DNA from: Stieleria magnilauensis
GTDB taxonomy: Bacteria; Planctomycetota; Planctomycetia; Pirellulales; Pirellulaceae
Direction of reading: 5' to 3'
DNA length: 64,000 nucleotides
Assembly: GCA_007753675.1 (NCBI GenBank)
Contig: CP036432.1
Span: forward strand, 2,082,394-2,146,393
Positions 1-10,484 of this stretch are shown piece after piece. Made by a program: the position numbers and the translations under genes. Under the pieces are notes generated by a model, which was given only the letters and a program-made list of their open reading frames with translations, was not told the origin of the DNA and ran no database searches. Positions within the stretch are counted from its first letter, which is position 1. Each line of letters opens with the position of its first letter.

Positions 1-2365
1 AGGTCGCCGCGAGATCGTCGCGGGTCCAAGTCGGCCCCGCCGGCTCATCAAACCACGCGCGATGCACCGTCCCATCGCTGCAGACGACGACGCCAGACAG
101 ACCGTCCGCCATGGTGGCAAGATCGATGACACCGGAATCGAATCGGAACGCCGATCGCGATTGGTTGGCCAGGTGCCACAGGTACCGCCATTCCCAGGCC
201 GGCGGCTGTCCGGGGCGGGCGGCGCGAATCGCAGCCAGGATCAATCGAGCGTCGTCGAACTCATTGCCGTCGACACGGGCTTTGGCCAAACCGATCTGCG
301 AGAGATACGACTCATACCGTGCACGCTGGAGCGCGGCGAGCGCGGCTTTTTCACTCTGCTCGGCCTTCAACTTTTGTTGCAGTGCATCATCGGCGTTTTG
401 CTTTGCGATCAGCTCCTGTGCTTTCGCTTTCCGTTCGTTGCTCTCGGCCAAACGACGGGCGTCTTTTGCATCCTGCTCATTCTCTTCGGCGATTCCCTTT
501 TGAATTTCAACGTTTTCCTTTTCCCGCTGAACCTGGATCAGTCGATTGGCTGCCAACTTTTCCGACGTCTCGGCGCGATCCCTCTGCTCGTTGGCGATCC
601 GAGTTTGCTCCTCGGCCGCCTGCCGCTGGGTGTCGGCGATCCCGCGCTGTTCATCGGCTTCCCGACGTTTGTCGTTGATCACGTACAGTGCGATACTTCC
701 GCCAACCAGAATGAACAGCAAACTGGCAGCGACAAGGCGACGGAGCAGTCGCAACCGAACCAAACGGTGTTCGCGCTGGTGCAGCCCAGCGTTCAGTTTT
801 TCGATCAGTGGCAGGTGTTTGGAATCACTGGGATTAAGCAACGACAATCCCAGGTCGAAGTCGCCGTTTTCGTAGGCGGCCGCTGCGTGATCGATCCGGC
901 ATCGATCCAAACCTTCCGCGGCGGCTTGATTGCCATCCCAAAGCGCGAGGGCCTGTTCAAATCCATGACCGGCACGTGAAAAGGACTCGTAGCGCAACGT
1001 TTCTTGGGCGCGCTGATATTCCTGCTGGGCGGCCGTCGAGATCGCGATGCTTTCGGAGTGGGATCGGTAGGAGCGGATCGCTTGCTGGAAGGCCTGCACA
1101 CTTTCGAAGCGTTCCTTGGGGTCGGTCGCCATCGCTCGCAAAGCGATTTGCAACAATTCGCCGTCCTGCTGCGGCGGTGTGTCTTGAATCTCGTTCTGAG
1201 CGACCTTGCGAATGCACTGGCTGACATTGTCGGCCCGGTGCGGTGGAACGCCGGAGATGATGTAAAACAGCGTCGCACCGAGCAGATAGATGTCGCTGTG
1301 CGGACCGATCGCCTCGACCGGACCGAGCGCCATCTCCGGTGCCATGAAGGCCGGTGTGCCGCCCAGGCCGGCGGTGAAGGTGATCGAATCGCGTTTTTCG
1401 AATTCGGGTTTGGCGATCGCCAGTCCCCAGTCCATCACCAAGACTTCGCCAAAATCCCCGAGCATGATGTTTTCGGGTTTGATGTCGCGGTGGATCACGC
1501 CACGCGTGTGCGCGAACGCGATCGCGTCACAGACCTTCAGCAAGATTTCCAGGTTTTCATCGCGTGATTTTTCTTTGATCGTCTTCAGCCAGGGCTGACC
1601 GACGACACGTTTCATGGCGTAGAACAGCGTGTTGTCGGCCGCCACGGCGATGTCGTGAATGGGAACGATATTGGGGTGATCCAGATCACCGGTGACGACC
1701 GCCTCGGACAAGAATTGCTGACGCCGCTCGTGTTCGACGTCTTTCAAACGTCCGGATTGGTGGAGCGACTGACGTTTGGCCTTGGGCAGCGGCTTGATCA
1801 CTTTGACCGCAATCATGCGATCCAGCGATGCTTGACGAGCCACGTAGACATTGCCCATGCCGCCGCGACCGAGCAATCGAATCAAACGAAAGTCCGACGG
1901 TGAATCGGGGTCGCGCGTCGGGATGGCCAGATCACGCTCGCGAATGTGCAGCTTCGATTCGGTGATGGACCGTTCTACCGCGGGGCGAAGCTTCGACAGT
2001 TCCTCCTTGTTCTGCTTGCTGGCACCGATCGCGGCGGATCCCCAGAACGCCGCATCTTCCTTACTCAATTCACGTGGATTGATCGTCTGGGAGATATCTC
2101 GGCTGTGCATCACCGATGCCGGTTCGGCCTCCGCAGTCTCTTCATTCAGATCGCTGGCGGTCGGATTTGCCGCCGAGCCGCCGGCAAACACACGAGTGGC
2201 CTCGGCCTTGGTTGGCGGAAGATCGGTTGTCGTCTGTTCCGACGGTCCCTCAAATTGCAAGGTTTCTTCGATCGCGTCGCCCTTGGTCTCGTCAGAAGAC
2301 GCGTCACCCTGGTCGAGATCGTTCAGCGAATCGTCTCGCTTGTCGTCGCGGTCATCGGCATTCAT
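1..2365 (-). CDS. Membrane Ser/Thr protein kinase, C-terminus cut by window edge
   Basis: The frame reads leftward from ATG at 2365 and is open to position 1 (788 codons, 3' end missing). An acidic N-terminal tail of about 155 residues precedes a Hanks-type kinase domain: glycine loop GRGGMGNVYVA near residues 167-177, AVKVI lysine near 188, catalytic IHRDIKPEN at about 291-299, and a metal-binding motif DWG at 312-314 in place of DFG. A membrane helix near residues 540-565 is followed by a long Arg/Glu/Gln/Ala-rich coiled coil. The last visible part contains PPAWEWRYLWHLA, which in planctomycete kinases usually introduces WD40-like repeats; that part lies outside the window. The start codon overlaps the stop of the upstream giant protein gene (ATGA), so translation is probably coupled. 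The substrate is unknown. Confidence 0.9.
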   Translation of the reverse strand, partial: MNADDRDDKRDDSLNDLDQGDASSDETKGDAIEETLQFEGPSEQTTTDLPPTKAEATRVFAGGSAANPTASDLNEETAEAEPASVMHSRDISQTINPRELSKEDAAFWGSAAIGASKQNKEELSKLRPAVERSITESKLHIRERDLAIPTRDPDSPSDFRLIRLLGRGGMGNVYVARQASLDRMIAVKVIKPLPKAKRQSLHQSGRLKDVEHERRQQFLSEAVVTGDLDHPNIVPIHDIAVAADNTLFYAMKRVVGQPWLKTIKEKSRDENLEILLKVCDAIAFAHTRGVIHRDIKPENIMLGDFGEVLVMDWGLAIAKPEFEKRDSITFTAGLGGTPAFMAPEMALGPVEAIGPHSDIYLLGATLFYIISGVPPHRADNVSQCIRKVAQNEIQDTPPQQDGELLQIALRAMATDPKERFESVQAFQQAIRSYRSHSESIAISTAAQQEYQRAQETLRYESFSRAGHGFEQALALWDGNQAAAEGLDRCRIDHAAAAYENGDFDLGLSLLNPSDSKHLPLIEKLNAGLHQREHRLVRLRLLRRLVAASLLFILVGGSIALYVINDKRREADEQRGIADTQRQAAEEQTRIANEQRDRAETSEKLAANRLIQVQREKENVEIQKGIAEENEQDAKDARRLAESNERKAKAQELIAKQNADDALQQKLKAEQSEKAALAALQRARYESYLSQIGLAKARVDGNEFDDARLILAAIRAARPGQPPAWEWRYLWHLANQSRSAFRFDSGVIDLATMADGLSGVVVCSDGTVHRAWFDEPAGPTWTRDDLAAT

Positions 2366-5300
2366 CGCTCGCTTGCCTCCCGACCGTCAGCGGCGCTGAG
2401 CCCATCGACACGTGCTCGAAAACGCCCCGCCACCGAGAACCGGCTGAGTCGAGGAGCCTCCCACGCGTCCGGTTCGCGAACCTCGGGGGGGCGGTCCAAT
2501 CGCATGGGCGGAACCCAATGCGAAGATCGATCGAGTTCCTCGACCGCGTCGGTTTGATCATCAGCGTCGGAGTCATCAGCGTCCAGATCATCAGCATTTT
2601 GAATGTCCAGTCCCGCACCCGGAACGACAGGGACCAAACGCAAGGCGCCTCCATCGGGTGCGTCACCCGGCAGAACGGGTTTTCCGTTACGCAAGTCCAC
2701 GCTCAGGATCGAACGCACGTTACCGTCGCCGAGCACGTATTGAATCTGGTAGCGTCCATCGGGCAAGGATTGGAACAGCTTCTTCAGTTGATCGCCGCTG
2801 ATGATGTCATCCGGCAGGCGTGTCGGCGGCACCAAATCGTCGCCTTCGGGATCAGGTGAAAGCACGCGGATCTGAAAGAATTCCTCTCGGGCGGTCGTCG
2901 TTGACGCGACCACTTCGGTCGTCTCCATCGTACCACCCAAAACGACGACGACCGTTTCATTGCTGACGAACACGGGAACTTGTTCGATCACCGGAATCAC
3001 GTCTCGGACGGGAAAAAACGCCACTGGAATCGACAACGATGGAATGATGAAACGGGCCGTGCCGTTCTCCAAGATCGGTACGGACGGAGCATCTTCGGTC
3101 AGCGGATTGTCGGTCGACGAAATCAGCTCTCCCTCAACGACGTGGACCACACTGTCTGCCTGCTGAATCGTTGTTCCCGTCACCACGATCGACTCGTGAT
3201 GTCGCACCGAGAACCGCACTTCCAAAGGATCGGTCGCGGATGTTCGGCCGTTGAAGCGGGCATCGAGAATGTCAGGTTCCAAGTACAAGTGTTCGACTTG
3301 CAACGGTGGCGCATCTCCGCTCAATGAATCGATTTGTTGAAAACGTTGCGTCGCGGCGCCCCAATCGATGTTGATCGTCAATCCGCGTTCGCCGGGGTTG
3401 CCGATGTCAACGGTCAACACGCCGGTCGCATCGTTGACGGCCGCTTGCTCCAGCCGATTTGTCGCAATTGTGGTGGCATCATAAAAGGCGGTGTCACTGA
3501 GCCCGTCGTCAGGCCGCGTGGCAAACCGACGCGCAACCCCCACGCCCTCACCGGTTTCGATTTGAAAGTCTTCTCCCAACACGATCTGCGGGGCGTCAAT
3601 CGTGACGGCCCCGATGACGCTCTGGCGAGCTTGGATTTGGACTGAATCGTCCAACTGAATCAACCGACCGGCCTGCAGTCGAATGCGACCGTTGGCACCA
3701 CCGGCAATCAGTTCGACATCGCCGCGCCGCGAGTTCAGATCGTCTACCCGAAATGAATCGAACACGAGGATCGACTCCGACGCGCGGACTCGGATTTCTC
3801 CGTTGACCGTCGAGACCGTTTCGCCGTCGTCCTGCCGATCCGACGATGCCAATCGGATCGTATCGACTTCATCGATTTCCACGTCACCCCGCGCGGTCCC
3901 CAATACGCTCAGTTCCAAGTCATTGACGTTTGTCACCAACCGAATCGCGTCGCCCGCATCAGCGGTCGCGTTGCCACTTTCGACCCGCAAATCGTCCGCG
4001 ACCAACAGTGAGTTTGCGCCGAAGGACAGCACGTCGTCCCCGGCCACCAATTCGACATCGGTCACCTGCTCGGTGGAGTCAGCGGAGTCGGTCACGATCA
4101 ATCGGACCAAGATGTCGCTGTCGCCCGCGGTGGCAACCAACCGTACATCGCGGTGCTGGCCGGCGTCTTGGCCGGCGGCATTTTGCGAACGGACTCGCTC
4201 GGCCACGATGTCCCCGACGGCGACGATCTCAATTTTCCCATCAGCCGTCAGCACGTCGACCAGCTCGATCGCCGAGCCCTCGCGGATCTGGAGCGCCCCG
4301 GTTTGCCGAACGAACGCAGCCAACCCCACAATTTCCGTCTCGATCGCGTCCCGGTCACCGACTCCCCCGGCAACATCGATGCGCACCAAACCAGACTCGG
4401 CGACCAGATCCACATCCTGGTCACCCGCATCGATCAACGATCCGAATGGTGATTCGATCGAAATCGCTTGTCCGTTGTGGGTCGAACGAATCGACGAGAC
4501 GAAGACGTTGCCCGGCGTTTGGATCGCGACGGTGCCCGACCCGGCATCGATCACTGAGCCGTCTTGCAGCGCAATCGTGCTGGCGGGCAAATCGGGGGCA
4601 TTGCCGCCGGACAGAAGTACGCTTCCGCCCAGGGACGTTAAATGTCCCGACGGGGTGAACACCAAGTTTCGTCGGGCCGCGATTGTGACGTCACCCGATT
4701 CGCTGACGACGCCGCCCCGAACTGTGATGTCGGACTGGCCGCCGAGATTTTGCAGCACGACCTTGCCGATGCCTCCGGCTGACAACGCCGTCGGCGACAC
4801 TTCTGATAAGACGTCCATCGAGGCGGTTTCCGTCAAGAGCGTGACATCACCGTCTGCGTTGCCGACGTCGATGATCGACAAGCGATCGTCGCCGCTGTGC
4901 CGGATCAGGATTTCATCGCCATTGCCACCGCCGGTCCGGACACGAGACAATTTGACGGTGCGATCCGCCAGAACGTCCATCCGAATCGCCCCTAGGTCCG
5001 TGACCGCTTGGACATCGGCGACGCCGGTGACCGTGATCGTGCCACCAGCTCCGATGCCGGCGCGGGCGCCTAGACGGATCTCGCGTCCGATCAGATCAAC
5101 GGTCGAATCCAAATCCGCATCCTCGATCGCAACCGCATCGATCTCAATCCGCCCGTTGCCGGCGTCGACCAAGCCGATCGGCAACGTGCCGGTGGACGCG
5201 ATCACCCCGGACACTTCAAAACTGCCCACAAAGATCGATCCACCCGTCGCCGATGTGCTGGCTGAAAACGATTGCAACGCCGCGACCTGGATGGGAACGG

Positions 5301-8300
5301 AAACCGAACCGATCGAGGCCATCGTTTCGGTGGTGTTGGATTGTCCCGGGAAGATGCCTCCCGCCGTGATCTCCACGACGTCGCCGCCCACGTTGACGCT
5401 CGACTGCCCCGCGTCGGCGACGAGATTTCCGGCAGCGACCAGCTTGACCAAACCATTCGTCGTGAACACCGATTCCAACACCAGATCGCCGGCAACCTGA
5501 ACGTCGATCGTGTCTGCGGCGGAGACGAACAACCGCAGATCGTCCGCTGAATCACGCACCGTCACGCCCTGGTCGGCGGCAACATGAACATTGTCGATCG
5601 AGTTGGTTGTCGATCCCAGGTCCAGCTGCCCGGTTGATGAAGCGGTCACTTCAATCGCATCGATCTGTGAACCGATCGCTTGCCCGACCGACCCGATGGT
5701 GCCGAGGCTATCGTCGCTGCCCAGGACCAATGTGCCATTCGGCGTGAAAATGTTTCCCAACAGAAATTCGCCGCCGTGCAGCGACACCGCGACGCCGGCA
5801 GCGGTGCTGCGGAGCGTCCCAAGCGACAGATCGCTTTGGGGCGCGGCGGAGTCAATGACGATTTGACCGGTATTGGCATCGACGGTCGAACGCACGACAA
5901 GCGCGTCGCTGGCATTGATTCGAATGTCACCGCCGATCAACGTCAGATCACCATCGATCGCCACCGACTCGGCGTCCAGCAAGAATGTGCTGGCGACATT
6001 GAGCATCCCGACATCGATATCGGCATTCCAATTGACTTCGTCCACACCCTGACCGCCGACCACCGTCGACACCGCATCAAAGTCCTGGCCGAAATCGGCA
6101 AACGACAACCGATCGTTTCCATCACGTCCATCGATGGAAAGACTGTCGGTCGGGTTTTCGAAATGCAATTCGCCGCTCCGACCACCGCTGAACAGTTGCC
6201 ATTGCGTCATCGTGGGGTCTGAATCACCGATCACGTCCAGTTGATCCGCCGCGCGGGTGAGCTGTGCGGACAGCACCGCCGACGGTAACTGCAAATCGAC
6301 CAGACGAACGCCGAGCATGGTGATGTCATAGGCCGGCGCAAGCGATGGATCATGTTGGACGGTCAAGCTGAGTTCATCGGCGGTGTGATAAACGAAATCA
6401 AATTGATCGGGGGAATCGAGCGTGCTACGGTCGCTGTCAAAGATCGTCACCGACGCGTCGCCGGGAACCTGCGCGGTGTCAAAAACGATATCCACATCGA
6501 AGTGCAATGGATTCGCGCCGACGTCCACGAAACCGTTGACGTCGATCAACAATTCCGATTGCTCGGCGGTCGCATCCAAAACAAGCATGCGTCCGTTTAA
6601 TCCGGCGATCGGACGCACGGTCGGATCGGCCGCCTGGGCGTCGGCCAGCGAATCGCCGCTACGGATCTCTAAATCAACGCCGGCTCGCGAAACGATCGTG
6701 ACCTTTCCGGCTGGCTGCAGACGATCACCGGCGGTCACGATCGCGACGTCATTGCCGTCGCCGCCGAAGTAGGTGATGAACGCCGGCACGGCGGCAGCGC
6801 CGGGGCCAAACCGCGTCAACACACGGGCTCCGTCGAACAGTTCTCGAGGCGTCGCGAGCGGCTGGCCGTCCTCGTCGACGTTCGAAACGAACCGCCCGGT
6901 CACCGGTCCGTCGGAGTCGTTTTGGACGATCACCAACTCGGTATCGCCGGGCAAAGTGACGGCGACGTCCAACTGCAACAGGGCACCGACAATTTCAATC
7001 GGTTGCCCGTCGATGGCGACGGAGTCCAGTGATTGGCCCACGGTCGCTCCGTCCACATCCACCTGAAACGTCGCGTCGGCGCTCAGACTCAACGCGCCGA
7101 ATCGTAACTGACCGGTCGGCGATCCGCTGATGAATTCGTTGGGTGAGAGCGTACCACCGGCGACTGTCACGGTCCCACGAATCTCGCCGCTGCCGGCAAG
7201 CACGGCGCCGTCACGAACTTCCACGACCGCAGCCGCATCGATGCTTCCGTCGACCCGCAACGTTCCGCCGACAATGATCAGATCCGTGCTGGATGTGTTC
7301 TCGGCCAGCAAAACGAGTTCGCCATCACCTTGCTTTTCGATTGCCGTCTGGCCTTGGGAATCGATCATCACCGCACTGAGTTCGACGATGCGACTGGGTT
7401 GGACCGATATCGCATCATCAAATCGAACGTGCATCGCTTGCAGTTGCGTGTCGGCTGCGAACGTTACATCATTCTGGAAGAACACCGATCCTGTTGCCGA
7501 GATTTGCCGCGTGCTCGATGAGTCACCGGCGACTTGGATGCCTCCATCGGCGGCCAAGCTGACTCCGTTCCAATCGGTTAAATCAGCGTCGACGACGATG
7601 GAACCGGCCGCGTCGACGGAGAGCTGATCACCGCCTTGGAGTTCAGCCCGGATCGTGGCGGAATCACCTGCCAAAAGCATCACACTGTTGTTGGGACCGA
7701 GCGTGCGGTGATTGCCATCGAGCGTCAACTGCTGGGCCGCGTTCAATTCGGTGATCGTGCGTTCGAACACAACGTCGCCAGACAGCTGAATGTTGCCGCC
7801 GGCGTTTGAGGAGCTGTCAGTCGATCGGATCGTCGCACCGGCCAGGCGAATCTGATCGCCGGCCAGAACCACGTCGCCGCCGTCGACGGACACGTCACGC
7901 ACGGACAAATCCTCCGCGGCGATCGCAAAACCCGCCAAGTTTTGCGGGCTGTCGGCCGATGTCCCGCCAACGTTCCCCTGAATCTCGACACGACCGCCGG
8001 CCGAAGCCCCGAGCGCTTCGATGGTCAGTGCGCCCGCCGTCAGTGTTCCGGCTGGCATCGAGTCATCCGACGTGATCGGACCAATCCAGATTACATCGCC
8101 GCCTGTGGCGGTTGGCCCCAGCGCAGTATCGAGCACAACTTGACCGGAGATTCGCGAGTTTCCGCTGACCAGCACATTGGCACCGTCGGTGGTGATCGAC
8201 GCATCGGTCAAAAACAAATTCGGAGCACTCAGGGTGACATTGCCAGCGGTGCCAGCCGCCGCCCCATCGACTCGACCGTCGATCACCAAGCGGTCACCGG

Positions 8301-9498
8301 CGATCAAAACGAGCGCGCCAGAATCGGTCGCGATGTTCCCCGCAGCCACGATCTCGCCGGAACGAATCCCCACGTTCCCCGCCGTCACATCCCCCTGAAA
8401 GTCGACTTGATCACGCGAATCAACCGATAGGGAGTCGCGGATCGTGACATCACCGGTGAATCGAGTCTCGGTCGCGCTGACGACGCGAACGTCTTCGATC
8501 GTTTCGCCGGCGGACGTATCGATCTGCCCGAGACGGATCACCGAATTTGCATCGGGATCAAACTCAAAGAACAGACTCAGGTCATCCGACGACGCACTGA
8601 TGGTCGCGTCTTGCCAGAGCACCTCGCCGGAATCGCCGATCACACGAACGCTACCGTCAAGCGTCACCGTTCCTTGAACTTCGAATACTCCAGCGCCCAG
8701 GTCGATCTGCGTCAACCCGGTCGGCAACGCCGCACCAAGGATCACACCTCCGGTCAGAGAAACGATCCGGTCGGCGAACTGAATCGATGTTCCGCTAGGC
8801 GTCAACTCAATCGTCTCGCCGACGATGTTGATCTCCGTTGGCGGCGATGGAGACGTGATGGGCTGGAACCCGAGCACGGTTCGGTCGGCGCCACCGGCAT
8901 CAAGGACATCCAAGTTGATTCCGTCTGGCAACTCGATCTGCAACAGATCGTCACCGCCGCCCAAATCGATCGTCACCTGACCGTTGGTGATCTGAGAAAC
9001 CGCCAACGGATCGGTCTCGCTGCCCGTCGCCCCTCCGTGATGCCCTGCGATCGGAATCACCGTCCCGAAGGCGTCGGTCAGTTGAATGGAGTCGCCGCTG
9101 CCGACGGTTTGGAAGTGGACTTCGTCGTCGGCCAAGTCGCCGAAGATCAACAGCCCGCTGGCGGCCGAGAGTTCTGCCGTCGCGTTGAGGACGATTCGAG
9201 GCTCCAGGGGGGTGAGGCGAGGCGTCAACCATTGCGGTCCCCCCGGGCAACGCTGTGAACCATTTATTCTCTGCGTTTGACGAGGTGTTCGCGGCAGGGC
9301 GCAAGCCCTCCGGTCCCTCATCGTTCCCGAAACACCGGAGGGCTCGCGCCCTACCGCTAAAAAATGCTTCACAGCGTTGCCCACCGGGGACTCGATCGGA
9401 CATTGAGCCGCAACGGAGCATCTGTCGATCAAATCGCGCAGCCAGCGCCCGATCTGACGACCAGCCCGCTCGTCGTTTTTCGCCCCACGGCCAAGCAT
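2362..9498 (-). CDS. Giant LEPR-XLL surface/exported protein (2378 aa)
   Basis: A 2378-residue protein rich in Gly, Asp, Val, Ala and Thr, with few Cys. The motif LEPRIVLNA at residues 98-106 is the LEPR-XLL signature seen near the N-terminus of very large planctomycete proteins. Most of the body is degenerate beta-helix-like repeats alternating short hydrophobic strands with GGD/GNI turns. A stretch around residues 725-800 (containing GTLRVDG and GTLSPN) matches the autotransporter-associated beta-strand repeat pattern. The C-terminal 100 residues are Asp- and Pro-rich. A filamentous cell-surface or secreted adhesin-like role is inference. The N-terminus is odd: codons 39-85 are encoded by a palindromic repeat element also found at 53943-54081. 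ATG at 9498 is the longest start; a start inside or after the element cannot be excluded. The gene overlaps the downstream kinase by 4 bp. Confidence 0.85.
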   Translation of the reverse strand: MLGRGAKNDERAGRQIGRWLRDLIDRCSVAAQCPIESPVGNAVKHFLAVGREPSGVSGTMRDRRACALPRTPRQTQRINGSQRCPGGPQWLTPRLTPLEPRIVLNATAELSAASGLLIFGDLADDEVHFQTVGSGDSIQLTDAFGTVIPIAGHHGGATGSETDPLAVSQITNGQVTIDLGGGDDLLQIELPDGINLDVLDAGGADRTVLGFQPITSPSPPTEINIVGETIELTPSGTSIQFADRIVSLTGGVILGAALPTGLTQIDLGAGVFEVQGTVTLDGSVRVIGDSGEVLWQDATISASSDDLSLFFEFDPDANSVIRLGQIDTSAGETIEDVRVVSATETRFTGDVTIRDSLSVDSRDQVDFQGDVTAGNVGIRSGEIVAAGNIATDSGALVLIAGDRLVIDGRVDGAAAGTAGNVTLSAPNLFLTDASITTDGANVLVSGNSRISGQVVLDTALGPTATGGDVIWIGPITSDDSMPAGTLTAGALTIEALGASAGGRVEIQGNVGGTSADSPQNLAGFAIAAEDLSVRDVSVDGGDVVLAGDQIRLAGATIRSTDSSSNAGGNIQLSGDVVFERTITELNAAQQLTLDGNHRTLGPNNSVMLLAGDSATIRAELQGGDQLSVDAAGSIVVDADLTDWNGVSLAADGGIQVAGDSSSTRQISATGSVFFQNDVTFAADTQLQAMHVRFDDAISVQPSRIVELSAVMIDSQGQTAIEKQGDGELVLLAENTSSTDLIIVGGTLRVDGSIDAAAVVEVRDGAVLAGSGEIRGTVTVAGGTLSPNEFISGSPTGQLRFGALSLSADATFQVDVDGATVGQSLDSVAIDGQPIEIVGALLQLDVAVTLPGDTELVIVQNDSDGPVTGRFVSNVDEDGQPLATPRELFDGARVLTRFGPGAAAVPAFITYFGGDGNDVAIVTAGDRLQPAGKVTIVSRAGVDLEIRSGDSLADAQAADPTVRPIAGLNGRMLVLDATAEQSELLIDVNGFVDVGANPLHFDVDIVFDTAQVPGDASVTIFDSDRSTLDSPDQFDFVYHTADELSLTVQHDPSLAPAYDITMLGVRLVDLQLPSAVLSAQLTRAADQLDVIGDSDPTMTQWQLFSGGRSGELHFENPTDSLSIDGRDGNDRLSFADFGQDFDAVSTVVGGQGVDEVNWNADIDVGMLNVASTFLLDAESVAIDGDLTLIGGDIRINASDALVVRSTVDANTGQIVIDSAAPQSDLSLGTLRSTAAGVAVSLHGGEFLLGNIFTPNGTLVLGSDDSLGTIGSVGQAIGSQIDAIEVTASSTGQLDLGSTTNSIDNVHVAADQGVTVRDSADDLRLFVSAADTIDVQVAGDLVLESVFTTNGLVKLVAAGNLVADAGQSSVNVGGDVVEITAGGIFPGQSNTTETMASIGSVSVPIQVAALQSFSASTSATGGSIFVGSFEVSGVIASTGTLPIGLVDAGNGRIEIDAVAIEDADLDSTVDLIGREIRLGARAGIGAGGTITVTGVADVQAVTDLGAIRMDVLADRTVKLSRVRTGGGNGDEILIRHSGDDRLSIIDVGNADGDVTLLTETASMDVLSEVSPTALSAGGIGKVVLQNLGGQSDITVRGGVVSESGDVTIAARRNLVFTPSGHLTSLGGSVLLSGGNAPDLPASTIALQDGSVIDAGSGTVAIQTPGNVFVSSIRSTHNGQAISIESPFGSLIDAGDQDVDLVAESGLVRIDVAGGVGDRDAIETEIVGLAAFVRQTGALQIREGSAIELVDVLTADGKIEIVAVGDIVAERVRSQNAAGQDAGQHRDVRLVATAGDSDILVRLIVTDSADSTEQVTDVELVAGDDVLSFGANSLLVADDLRVESGNATADAGDAIRLVTNVNDLELSVLGTARGDVEIDEVDTIRLASSDRQDDGETVSTVNGEIRVRASESILVFDSFRVDDLNSRRGDVELIAGGANGRIRLQAGRLIQLDDSVQIQARQSVIGAVTIDAPQIVLGEDFQIETGEGVGVARRFATRPDDGLSDTAFYDATTIATNRLEQAAVNDATGVLTVDIGNPGERGLTINIDWGAATQRFQQIDSLSGDAPPLQVEHLYLEPDILDARFNGRTSATDPLEVRFSVRHHESIVVTGTTIQQADSVVHVVEGELISSTDNPLTEDAPSVPILENGTARFIIPSLSIPVAFFPVRDVIPVIEQVPVFVSNETVVVVLGGTMETTEVVASTTTAREEFFQIRVLSPDPEGDDLVPPTRLPDDIISGDQLKKLFQSLPDGRYQIQYVLGDGNVRSILSVDLRNGKPVLPGDAPDGGALRLVPVVPGAGLDIQNADDLDADDSDADDQTDAVEELDRSSHWVPPMRLDRPPEVREPDAWEAPRLSRFSVAGRFRARVDGLSAADGREASER
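9245..9382 (-). repeat. 138-bp palindromic repeat element (family R1), inside a CDS
   Basis: The ends are perfect 15-bp inverted repeats (GGGCAACGCTGTGAA at 9245-9259, its complement at 9368-9382). An inner hairpin is built from GCGCAAGCCCTCCGG and CCGGAGGGCTCGCGC. A near-identical copy in the opposite orientation lies at 53943-54081, and a diverged one at 46999-47100. The length is a multiple of three, and the element is translated in frame within the giant protein. There is no ORF of its own and no clear target duplication. It resembles a REP/MITE-type non-autonomous element. Confidence 0.85.
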
Positions 9499-9764
9499 GA
9501 TAAATCCCCTCTAAGGGCTTGATTCGGAGTCGCCACTATGAGGCTTGATGAGAACCACGACATCAGACTGCGCAAACCAGTCAAGGCCGACGGATCAGGC
9601 AGACCAATAGCATCGTGACGGCTGTTGTGGGCGTCAAATCTCAGTTTGATAAATAGGGGAAAATGTACTGGCCGTAACGATTTTACTGGCAATCGTCGCT
9701 CAGGGCAGTCGAAAACTCACTGAGAGTGGCTTCTTCTCGACCGCCGACCGACCGCAATCTGTCC

Positions 9765-10346
9765 ATGAACTCATCGACTCTCTCGTTGATCACTGTGCTG
9801 GTGATCGGTTCCAGCCTGCCGGGACAGGACGCGGCGGAGCCGCTGCGACTTGCTCCGGTCCTAATCGAAGACGTCAGCCGAGCATCCCCGCCGGACGATT
9901 CACCATCGCTATCGCGACCAACCGCCGAGCCACTGCGACAGCGCGGCGACGCTTCCGAACCGGTCTCGCGCCCGCGCGAAAGCAAGCCGAACGCCACGAC
10001 AACACAGCTTGCTCAATTGGACAAACCGCTTTCGCAAATTCGGCTTTCCGGATTGGCATCGCCGCGGCAGGTTTCACAGCCGGGTTTCACGCAACCAAGC
10101 GTTTGGATGACCGCCGGCGGAGTGGGTCCCGGCGAACCGCTCGACTCGGTGACCACCTACACACGAAGGCGGTTGTATTTTGAAGACGCGCCGCTGGAGC
10201 GATGCGGCGAAACCGAATGGATTTTTTCTGGCGGGATCATGACCAATTTACATTCGGGAGCAAAGTTTCTGATCGATACCGCCCTGCTGCCGTACCGCTT
10301 GATCCGCCAGCGACCTGACGAATTAGTCGGCGCGGTGGCCGAATGA
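9765..10346 (+). CDS. Exported protein of unknown function (193 aa)
   Basis: I do not recognise a named family. The ATG at 9765 gives a clear signal peptide (MNSSTLSLITVLVIGSS followed by LPGQDAAEP); an upstream in-frame start at 9726 would bury it. Residues 30-90 are Pro/Ser/Arg-rich and probably disordered. The C-terminal third, containing RRLYFEDAPLERCG and ALLPYRLIRQRPDE, is the only part that looks folded or conserved. The gene lies about 140 bp upstream of a HEAT-repeat lipoprotein in the same direction, so the two may be co-transcribed and act in the periplasm or at the membrane. Confidence 0.7.
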   Translation: MNSSTLSLITVLVIGSSLPGQDAAEPLRLAPVLIEDVSRASPPDDSPSLSRPTAEPLRQRGDASEPVSRPRESKPNATTTQLAQLDKPLSQIRLSGLASPRQVSQPGFTQPSVWMTAGGVGPGEPLDSVTTYTRRRLYFEDAPLERCGETEWIFSGGIMTNLHSGAKFLIDTALLPYRLIRQRPDELVGAVAE

Positions 10347-10484
10347 ACCACGGAAGTGGTCTTGGCGAGCCCGCCTTGACTTTGATAAGTCCCAATGTCC
10401 GACGGTCTTGCCGTCACGAACCATTCCCGTTGAAGTCTTGGTTTTGGAAACGGAATGCCGCACCAACCAATCATCGATACTGAC

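Noticed and set aside
62..979. 305-residue rightward frame
   Set aside because: Antisense to the kinase coiled-coil region; the leftward frame has all the kinase motifs.
3683..5500. 605-residue rightward frame
   Set aside because: It is antisense to the giant LEPR-XLL gene and is Ser/Thr/Pro/Arg-rich shadow sequence.
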